Assembly (NCBI GenBank): GCA_902479075.1
Contig: CABSNK010000036.1
Location: 1 to 9,125 of the forward strand
DNA length: 9,125 bases
From: an uncultured Collinsella sp.
GTDB lineage: Bacteria; Actinomycetota; Coriobacteriia; Coriobacteriales; Coriobacteriaceae
Direction of reading: 5' to 3'
The notes beneath the pieces are model-generated. The model was not told where the DNA came from. It made no database searches and saw only the letters and a list, made by a program, of their open reading frames with translations. This document shows, piece after piece, positions 1 through 4,969 of the stretch. A program made the position numbers and the translations under genes. How positions within the stretch are numbered: the first letter of the stretch is position 1; every line of letters starts with the position of its first letter.

Positions 1-4
1 GCCT

Positions 5-82
<78 letters not shown>

Positions 83-90
83 ACGCAATT

Positions 91-118
91 AAAGCCACGT
101 CTTCGGACGTGGCTTTTT
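91..118 (+). terminator. Intrinsic terminator of the tRNA transcript
   Basis: An 8-bp perfect stem (94-101 with 106-113) is closed by a C(TTCG)G tetraloop, one of the most stable RNA loops, and is followed by five T (114-118). Three A at 91-93 can pair with the first T residues and lengthen the stem. It starts nine bases after the tRNA CCA end. The flanking A and T runs mean it could also act from the other strand, but no minus-strand gene converges on it. Confidence 0.93.
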
Positions 119-222
119 GCGTTTAATAGGTCATCGATCTTACATGCCTCTTTATCCAAATCACCGCATTTGCAACGAGCGAGCCAGCCTCTACTAATAT
201 GTGTATCCAAACGGAGGGGGTT

Positions 223-268
223 TGTTGCGCAACATCTGTTCAATGAAACAGGGGGGTTAGGCTATACT
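223..268 (+). promoter_or_regulatory. Candidate promoter and operator upstream of the Rrf2 gene
   Basis: TATACT at 263-268 matches the -10 consensus at five of six positions. The hexamer at -35 spacing (TTCAAT, 239-244) is poor. Two dyads lie upstream: the perfect 12-bp palindrome TGTTGCGCAACA (223-234), and CTGTT(N6)AACAG (236-251), which overlaps the -35 position. A weak -35 with a nearby palindrome would fit activator- or repressor-controlled transcription. A start near 275 would give a leader of about 155 bases. The protein that binds is unknown. The rest of 119-429 holds the two dyads listed below and no credible gene. Confidence 0.4.
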
Positions 269-329
269 AAATTTCACTGTAGGCCGTACCTGATTCAGCC
301 AGTCTTCAAGTGCGGCATTCAGTGGACAC

Positions 330-345
330 CCAATTTATAATTTGG
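330..345. promoter_or_regulatory. AT-rich dyad containing a perfect -10 hexamer
   Basis: Positions 330-345 read CCAATTTATAATTTGG, a palindrome with one mismatched pair. It encloses TATAAT (336-341), a perfect -10 box, but no acceptable -35 hexamer is correctly spaced. Rrf2 proteins such as IscR and NsrR usually bind AT-rich dyads overlapping promoters, so autoregulation of the downstream gene is a reasonable inference. It could also be chance in an AT-richer stretch. Confidence 0.35.
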
Positions 346-390
346 TTGTTCAGGCGGTCATTTGGCGTCTCGACACAAGCTCGGCCCCGG

Positions 391-404
391 AGCTCGTTCG
401 AGCT
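391..404. repeat. Small inverted repeat before the Rrf2 start
   Basis: AGCTCG-TT-CGAGCT is a perfect 6-bp dyad with a two-base centre. It ends 16 bases before the Shine-Dalgarno-like AAGGGG (420-425) of the Rrf2 gene. It could be a DNA operator. A two-base loop is too tight for RNA, so the RNA form would have at most five pairs. No function is shown. Confidence 0.35.
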
Positions 405-429
405 GTTCGTATTCCTTGAAAGGGGAAAC

Positions 430-915
430 ATGGACATATCGAGGAAGACTGATTATGCCCTTCGCATGCTTGCGATGCTTGCCGAGGAGCCGGAGCGGTT
501 GCTTTCTGTTCGCACTGCTGCCGAAGAGGTCAATGTTCCGTATTCATTTGCCCGTTCGATCCAACACGGTTTGGTTCAGGCCGGCATTGTGGAGAGCCTG
601 CGTGGTGTTCATGGCGGCATGCGCCTTAAGGTGAGCCCCGACGACGTCACGATTCGTCAGGTTGTAGAGGCAGTTCAGGGTCCCATGGTTATGAACGACT
701 GCACCGCGCCTGATGGCGACTGTGCGCGCATGGGCACGTGCTGCTATCATCCCCTGTGGGCCGGAGCCCAGGCGCTGATGCGCGACTATCTCGATTCCGT
801 TTCGCTCGGCGATATCGTCGCCCATCGGCAGTTCCCGGCCGTCGATCCCAAGTTCGCCGATCGCGATGCGTTTCCCGAGTACGCCGCCTGCGCGTACGCT
901 TGCCGGGAGGAATAG
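430..915 (+). CDS. Rrf2-family transcriptional regulator, probable Fe-S sensor
   Basis: This 161-residue protein matches the Rrf2 family (IscR, NsrR, CymR) in length and layout. It opens with MDISRKTDYALRML, typical of the family's first helix. A winged helix-turn-helix follows at about residues 27-68, with the wing RGVHGGMRL resembling the usual RGxxGGYxL. Cysteines C91, C98, C104 and C105 sit where IscR and NsrR bind a [2Fe-2S] or [4Fe-4S] cluster, though the first spacing is X6. A further C154-X3-C158 lies at the C-terminus. I chose ATG 430 because the reading frame extended upstream to GTG 310 adds 40 residues unlike the family, and AAGGGG lies just before 430. Only 21 bases separate it from the next gene, so they are probably cotranscribed. 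The effector (Fe-S status, NO or redox) cannot be read from sequence. Confidence 0.9.
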   Translation: MDISRKTDYALRMLAMLAEEPERLLSVRTAAEEVNVPYSFARSIQHGLVQAGIVESLRGVHGGMRLKVSPDDVTIRQVVEAVQGPMVMNDCTAPDGDCARMGTCCYHPLWAGAQALMRDYLDSVSLGDIVAHRQFPAVDPKFADRDAFPEYAACAYACREE

Positions 916-936
916 CGCCGCATAAGGAGCATTGTC

Positions 937-1842
937 ATGATTCAGGACCCCTTTCGTTCGATGATTCGTTCGGAAGGGGTTCTGCGTTATCGCGACCTTC
1001 CGTGGCGCCGCACGCGCGACCCGTATATCATCTGGCTCTCCGAGGTCATGCTGCAGCAGACGCAGGTGCCGCGCGTGGAGACGCGCATGCCGGCGTGGCT
1101 CGATCGCTTTCCGACTGTCCAGGCACTTGCTCAGGCCGCCCCTTCCGACGTCTTGGATGCGTGGCAGGGGATGGGCTACAATCGCCGCGCCCTGGCGCTT
1201 CACAGGGCTGCACAGTGCGTTGTGGAGGACTGGGACGGGGAGTTTCCGCGCGAGACGCACGATCTGGTCGCGCTGCCCGGCATTGGCCCGGCAACGGCGC
1301 AAGGCATCCGTTCGTTTGCATTCGATCTTCCGGGCGTGTATCTGGAGACCAACGTGCGCACGGTCTTTTTGCATCATTTCTTTCCCGATGTGCCGGCCGT
1401 TCCCGATCGCGAGCTGGTGCCGTTGATTCAGGCCGCCTGTCCGGCGGCTCCCGGTGCGACGGCGGATGAGGTCGCTCCCTTTGCCGTGCCGCTCGACGAT
1501 GCCGACACACCGCGCGCATGGTATTACGCGCTGCTGGATTATGGCGCGTATCTTAAGAAGACGCTGCCCAATCCGTCTAGGCGCTCGGCGAGCTATAGCC
1601 GTCAGTCCAAGTTTGAGGGCTCGCGCCGTCAAAAGCGCGCCCACATCGTGCGCATGCTGCTGGCGGCGCGCGATGGGCGGCCGGCGGGCATCACACTCGC
1701 CGAGGCCGTGGCGGGCGTCAACGAAATGGAGGCGGCAGCAGGCCGCGAGCCGGTCGAGCGCGAGTTGGTTGCAAGCATTCTCGCCGATCTTGAGCGCGAG
1801 GGCTTTTGCCGCGTGGAAGGTGACCGCTGGCTAAGCGTGTAG
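937..1842 (+). CDS. MutY-like HhH-GPD DNA glycosylase lacking the Fe-S cluster
   Basis: This is a 301-residue base-excision glycosylase of the MutY/endonuclease III superfamily. Residues 23-42 contain PWR and the MutY-type segment SEVMLQQT, with E36 aligning to the catalytic Glu37 of E. coli MutY. The helix-hairpin-helix is LPGIGPATA (113-121). Two features depart from MutY. At the catalytic Asp138 position (ILDGNV in E. coli) it reads YLETNV, placing Glu137 there. The CX6CX2CX5C loop is replaced by YLKKTLPNPSRRS and a following SKFEGSRRQKR segment, and the only cysteines are C94, C169 and C291. From memory, this replacement marks a known cluster-less COG1194 branch. Residues 235-301 look like a small winged-helix tail, not the NUDIX-like 8-oxoG domain. 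AAGGAG (924-929) lies seven bases before ATG 937. Adenine removal opposite 8-oxoG is plausible but unproven. Confidence 0.85.
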   Translation: MIQDPFRSMIRSEGVLRYRDLPWRRTRDPYIIWLSEVMLQQTQVPRVETRMPAWLDRFPTVQALAQAAPSDVLDAWQGMGYNRRALALHRAAQCVVEDWDGEFPRETHDLVALPGIGPATAQGIRSFAFDLPGVYLETNVRTVFLHHFFPDVPAVPDRELVPLIQAACPAAPGATADEVAPFAVPLDDADTPRAWYYALLDYGAYLKKTLPNPSRRSASYSRQSKFEGSRRQKRAHIVRMLLAARDGRPAGITLAEAVAGVNEMEAAAGREPVERELVASILADLEREGFCRVEGDRWLSV

Positions 1843-1910
1843 CCAACCCGAATCTGAAGAAGAGGATTGTAAGGTTTAAATTCTCGGCTTGAGGGCATCC
1901 TAAAGACAAG

Positions 1911-1933
1911 GCCGCTCGAAGCCTACGGGCGGC
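1911..1933 (+). other. Stem-loop in the rubrerythrin leader
   Basis: GCCGCTC (1911-1917) pairs with GGGCGGC (1927-1933), including one U.G pair, around a nine-base loop. No T run follows, so it is not a standard intrinsic terminator for the glycosylase gene. It ends 23 bases before the rubrerythrin ATG and could affect its translation or mRNA stability. I see no convincing -35/-10 pair in 1843-1956, so rubrerythrin may depend on read-through from the two genes upstream. Confidence 0.4.
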
Positions 1934-1956
1934 ATATGTTGAAGGGAAGTACACCT

Positions 1957-2496
1957 ATGGATTTTGAGAACTCCCAAACCAAGAAGAACCTCGAGACCGC
2001 TTTTGCCGGTGAGTCCCAGGCACACACCAAGTATCGCTACTACGCATCCAAGGCCAAGAAGGACGGCTACGTTCAGATCTCTAATATCTTTGCCGAGACC
2101 GCAGGCAACGAGTCCGAGCACGCCAAGCTGTGGTTTAAGTATCTGCACGACGGCGCCGTTCCCGGCACCCTGGATAACTTGCGTGATGCCGCTGCGGGCG
2201 AGAACTACGAGTGGACCACGATGTACGACGAGTTCGCCAAGACCGCCGAGGAGGAGGGCTTTACCGAGATCGCCGAGAAGTTCCGTGGCGTCGGTGCTGT
2301 CGAGAAGGCTCACGAGGAGCGCTACAACAAGCTCGTCGAGCGCATTGAGTCGGGCGAGGTGTTTGAGCGTGAGGGCGTGAAGGTGTGGAAGTGCCTGAAC
2401 TGCGGGCACCTGCATGTTGGTGCCGAGGCGCCCGAGGTGTGCCCGGTTTGTAACCACCCGAAGGCGTACTTTGAGGAGCAGGTGGTGAACTACTAG
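1957..2496 (+). CDS. rbr: Rubrerythrin
   Basis: Rubrerythrin is a cytoplasmic non-haem iron protein that reduces hydrogen peroxide to water in anaerobes. The 179 residues have the classical two-domain order. A ferritin-like four-helix domain (about 1-135) carries diiron ligands at E19, E52, H55, E82, E85, E116 and H119, each aligning to a ligand of the Desulfovibrio vulgaris protein. A C-terminal rubredoxin-like domain holds CLNC (C146, C149) and CPVC (C162, C165) for the FeS4 iron. No ligand is missing. I chose ATG 1957 over the in-frame ATG 1936 because GAAGGGA (1941-1947) lies nine bases upstream and homologues start at this point. The gap to the glycosylase gene is 114 bases without a terminator, so an Rrf2-glycosylase-rubrerythrin transcript under redox control is plausible. 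Confidence 0.97.
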   Translation: MDFENSQTKKNLETAFAGESQAHTKYRYYASKAKKDGYVQISNIFAETAGNESEHAKLWFKYLHDGAVPGTLDNLRDAAAGENYEWTTMYDEFAKTAEEEGFTEIAEKFRGVGAVEKAHEERYNKLVERIESGEVFEREGVKVWKCLNCGHLHVGAEAPEVCPVCNHPKAYFEEQVVNY

Positions 2497-2515
2497 CGCG
2501 TGGCGCTGGCTGCTG

Positions 2516-2615
2516 CGGGGCGCGGGGCGGGAGGCCGGATTGCCTTCCCTCCCCGCTCACGGCTTCGCAGGGTCGCGTTGAGGGAAGGTAGTCCGGCCTC
2601 CCGCCCTGCGCTCCG
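2516..2615 (+). repeat. Long inverted repeat, 36-bp stem with 30-base loop region
   Basis: Positions 2516-2551 pair continuously with 2580-2615. Of 36 pairs, 32 are Watson-Crick and four are G.U in the + strand RNA (2519/2612, 2524/2607, 2540/2591, 2542/2589). The unpaired centre is 2552-2579. The same four sites would be A-C mismatches in a minus-strand transcript. It begins 20 bases after the rubrerythrin stop and lies upstream of that gene's terminator, so it should be part of the rubrerythrin 3' untranslated region. It may be a dispersed REP- or MITE-like palindrome or an mRNA-stabilising structure. No target-site duplication or coding capacity is evident. Confidence 0.85.
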
Positions 2616-2664
2616 GCTTCGGGTCGTCGCATGCTCGTTACAGAAAAGCTGATAATAAGTTTGC

Positions 2665-2692
2665 GTGCCGCCCCTTTGGGGCGGCACTTTTT
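2665..2692 (+). terminator. Intrinsic terminator of the rubrerythrin transcript
   Basis: GTGCCGCCCC (2665-2674) pairs perfectly with GGGGCGGCAC (2678-2687) across a TTT loop and is followed by five T (2688-2692). This textbook Rho-independent terminator lies about 170 bases after the rubrerythrin stop, beyond the long inverted repeat. It separates the redox block from the downstream genes. Confidence 0.95.
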
Positions 2693-2816
2693 GTGTGGGG
2701 TCCCGGTCTTCACAATTTCCGTCAAGCTTTTGGTCAGGTTTTGGTTAGTTGGCGGGTTGGTGGAAGGGCAAAAGATTATTCGACAAAAAAGCTCAGAGAA
2801 AGTGCTGGTAGGGGAG

Positions 2817-2867
2817 TTGTTGAGGTTTTCGACAGCTTTTGTCAACAAGAAACTTTGCGGCTATTGC
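2817..2867 (+). promoter_or_regulatory. Dyad and weak candidate promoter for the membrane-span protein
   Basis: TTGTTGA (2817-2823) and TCAACAA (2842-2848) are perfect 7-bp arms 18 bases apart. The right arm overlaps TTGTCA (2839-2844), a five-of-six -35 match. The best box 17 bases downstream is TATTGC (2862-2867), a poor -10. The stretch 2693-2945 has no credible gene. It is less G/C-rich than the surrounding genes, and the short open frames crossing it run through the terminator or lack family-like content. Confidence 0.3.
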
Positions 2868-2945
2868 TACGGATTGCGTTGCCGTGGCCTTGGCGGTGCG
2901 GGATGCTGGGCGTAAGCGTCGAATGCTCCGATTTTGGAGGCCAGC

Positions 2946-3368
2946 ATGGACCTGTTTCTTGAGACTCCGCAGCAACAAGCCGAGCGCATGTTGCGCCAAC
3001 AGCAACGGCTTATGGAGATGCAAATGCAAGGGGTAGCCGCTCAGCCCCCTGCGCAAAATGCCACGCCTGCGGTTTCGCCTGCGGGCAGATCGGCGCCAGA
3101 GAACTATTCCGTACAACAAGATTCATATGCGCAGGAGCTTGCGTTCGACAAGCGCCGCACGCGTCACCGCCGCGTGGGCCAGCGCCTGCGCACGTTAGCG
3201 ATGATTGTGCTGATCCCGTTGGGACTCGCAGCAATCTTCTTGGCCTCATATGCCTTCACGTGCATTCTCAACGGCGCCTCACCCAATGAGGTGCTTCAGC
3301 ACTTGGCAGCTCTCGGTCAGCGCCTAGGTGATGTCATAACAACCATCCGCTCCGGCTGGGAGAGTTAG
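2946..3368 (+). CDS. Unrecognised single-span membrane protein
   Basis: I do not recognise this 140-residue protein. Residues 1-30 are rich in Gln, Met and Arg (for example QQQRLMEMQMQ) and look helical. Residues 31-60 are Pro/Ala/Ser-rich and probably disordered. A strongly basic patch (about 69-82, KRRTRHRRVGQRLR) directly precedes one hydrophobic segment (about 84-108), so a cytoplasmic N-terminus and outside C-terminus are likely. The short tail (109-140) may form one amphipathic helix. There is no signal-peptide cleavage motif. ATG 2946 has a strong TTGGAGG five bases upstream. The in-frame TTG at 2934 is part of that Shine-Dalgarno sequence and is unlikely to be the start. The strong ribosome site and G/C-rich codon use support a real gene. 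Nothing in its context shows its role. Confidence 0.78.
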   Translation: MDLFLETPQQQAERMLRQQQRLMEMQMQGVAAQPPAQNATPAVSPAGRSAPENYSVQQDSYAQELAFDKRRTRHRRVGQRLRTLAMIVLIPLGLAAIFLASYAFTCILNGASPNEVLQHLAALGQRLGDVITTIRSGWES

Positions 3369-3490
3369 CGTTTTGATGTCTGTGGCACAAATCCATTTGC
3401 CCGATTGCCGTGAAGCGCCAGGTGCGCGTGGCGGGGTAAGATTGATCGCGGTTTTGATTGATGATCGATTGGGTTTGTTGGGCGGAGACT

Positions 3491-4846
3491 ATGTCTGCTA
3501 TTGATATCGTGCTTGTTGTGATCGCCTTGGTGGCGGTGGGGGTTGCTGTGGCTTGTGCCCTGCAGTTCAAGGGCCTTCGCACCGAGCTGCGGGAGCGTGG
3601 CGATAGCGGGGCAGAGATGCTGGCTGCGCTCGAGCAGGCCAACAACGCGCTCGACACCCTGAACGTCGCGTTGGCAGAAACCCGCCGCACGGCAAATGCC
3701 ATCGCGCAACAGCAGACGACCGATGCGGTCGTAGAGCAGCAGCGCTACCTGACCATCGCGCGTGAGTTCTCGCAGGCTGGCGACCGTATGGATGACCTGC
3801 GCCGCGAGACGGCCCAACAGCTCGGTGCCAACCGCGAGGGCATCGAGCACCGCCTGGACAAGGTGCGCGAGACGGTCGATGCCCAGCTGGGCGCCATCCG
3901 CAAGGACAACAACGTGCAGCTCGATCAGATGCGCGCGACGGTGGACGAGAAACTCTCCCGTACGCTCAACGATCGCCTGTCTGCATCGTTTAAGCAGGTG
4001 AGCGACCAGCTCGAGGCCGTGTACAAGGGCCTGGGCGATATGCAGTCCATTGCCACCGGCGTGGGCGACCTTAAGCGCGTGCTGGGCAACGTCAAGGCGC
4101 GTGGCATTTTGGGCGAGGTGCAGTTGGGTGCAATCCTGGCGGACATCCTTACGCCCGACCAGTATCTGGAAAACGTCGCCACCAAGCCTGGCGCCTCGGA
4201 GCGCGTTGAGTTTGCCGTCAAGCTGCCGGTAGACGAGGGCGATCCCGTGCTGCTGCCGATTGACTCCAAATTCCCGGGCGATGCGTATGAGCACTTGCTC
4301 GACGTGCAAGAGTCGGGTGATGCCGAGGCGGTGGCCACCGCGCGCAAGACGCTCGATGCGATGGTAAAGCGCGAGGCAAAGGACATCTGCGAAAAGTACC
4401 TGAGCGTGCCCGCGACCACCAACTTTGGCATTATGTTCGTGCCTTTTGAGGGTCTGTACGCCGAGGTCGTCAGTCGCCCCGGGCTTATCGAGACCTTGGG
4501 CCGCGACTATCACGTCAACGTTGCCGGCCCCAGCACCATGGCGGCCATCCTCAACAGCCTGCAGATGAGCTACCAGACGTTTAAGTTGCAAAAACGCACC
4601 GACGACGTGCTGCGTGTGCTCTCTGCCGTCAAGGCCGAGCTGCCGCGCTATCAGGCGGCGCTGCGCCGCGCCCAGCAGCAGATCGAGACCGCGGGTAAAA
4701 CGGTCGAGGGCATCATCACCACACGCACCAACGTTATGGAGCGCAAACTCAAGGATATCGACGCGCTGGAAGACACGCGGGAGGCCGACGAGATCTTGGG
4801 GCTCACGTCTGCGAGCCTGCTCGCAGACCAAAAAGACGAGGACTAG
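3491..4846 (+). CDS. rmuC: RmuC family DNA recombination protein
   Basis: This 451-residue protein matches RmuC, a membrane-anchored protein that in E. coli limits recombination at short inverted repeats and is predicted to have a nuclease-related fold. Residues 3-26 form one hydrophobic anchor. Residues about 30-190 are Gln/Glu/Arg-rich and heptad-like, consistent with the family's long coiled coil. The conserved RmuC domain (about 195-425) shows NVKARGILGEVQL (200-212), IDSKFP (257-262) and FVPFEGLYAEV (316-326). In many homologues Trp occupies the Ile206 position of the RGxWGE motif. I chose ATG 3491 because GGCGGAG lies immediately upstream, although spacing is short. An in-frame ATG at 3458 or 3461 lacks a ribosome site and would place extra residues before the anchor. 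No clear promoter is visible in 3369-3490. Confidence 0.93.
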   Translation: MSAIDIVLVVIALVAVGVAVACALQFKGLRTELRERGDSGAEMLAALEQANNALDTLNVALAETRRTANAIAQQQTTDAVVEQQRYLTIAREFSQAGDRMDDLRRETAQQLGANREGIEHRLDKVRETVDAQLGAIRKDNNVQLDQMRATVDEKLSRTLNDRLSASFKQVSDQLEAVYKGLGDMQSIATGVGDLKRVLGNVKARGILGEVQLGAILADILTPDQYLENVATKPGASERVEFAVKLPVDEGDPVLLPIDSKFPGDAYEHLLDVQESGDAEAVATARKTLDAMVKREAKDICEKYLSVPATTNFGIMFVPFEGLYAEVVSRPGLIETLGRDYHVNVAGPSTMAAILNSLQMSYQTFKLQKRTDDVLRVLSAVKAELPRYQAALRRAQQQIETAGKTVEGIITTRTNVMERKLKDIDALEDTREADEILGLTSASLLADQKDED

Positions 4847-4871
4847 CTGCATCTGACGGTGGGGCGCCTGC

Positions 4872-4908
4872 GCAAGCACGGCGCGGGCGCTTTTCGCGCC
4901 GTGCTTGC
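4872..4908 (+). other. GC-rich perfect hairpin between rmuC and the ABC exporter gene
   Basis: GCAAGCACGGCGCG (4872-4885) pairs perfectly with 4895-4908, giving a 14-bp stem and a nine-base loop GGCGCTTTT. It starts 25 bases after the rmuC stop. No T tract follows on the + strand, so it is an atypical terminator at best. It may end rmuC transcription weakly or protect the mRNA 3' end. Confidence 0.6.
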
Positions 4909-4934
4909 CTGAAGTGCGCTTTAGTGTGCAACAA
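4905..4934 (+). promoter_or_regulatory. Candidate promoter of the ABC exporter gene
   Basis: TTGCCT (4905-4910) and AACAAT (4929-4934) are spaced 18 bases apart and match the -35 and -10 consensus at about four positions each. The -35 box lies in the right arm of the preceding GC-rich hairpin. Downstream, GCGTCT (4937-4942) can pair with AGACGC (4952-4957) just before the Shine-Dalgarno AAAGGA (4959-4964). That small leader hairpin could modulate translation. The assignment is tentative. Confidence 0.35.
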
Positions 4935-4969
4935 TGGCGTCTCGCCCTATCAGACGCGAAAGGAAGACC

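Noticed and set aside
544..1644. 366-codon minus-strand frame across the Rrf2 and glycosylase genes
   Set aside because: It overlaps two well-supported + strand genes and has no domain signal or ribosome site that I can see.
1843..1956. Promoter for rubrerythrin
   Set aside because: TTGTAA, TAAGGT and TTAAAT-like hexamers occur, but none pair at 16-18-base spacing with acceptable consensus matches.
2516..2615. Inverted repeat read as terminal repeats of an insertion sequence
   Set aside because: The arms enclose only about 30 bases with no coding capacity, and I see no flanking target duplication. A non-autonomous or REP-like element remains possible.
2631..2962. Small + strand frames between the rubrerythrin terminator and the membrane-protein gene
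   Set aside because: They run through the intrinsic terminator or overlap the next gene's start, lack ribosome sites, and have no family-like content.
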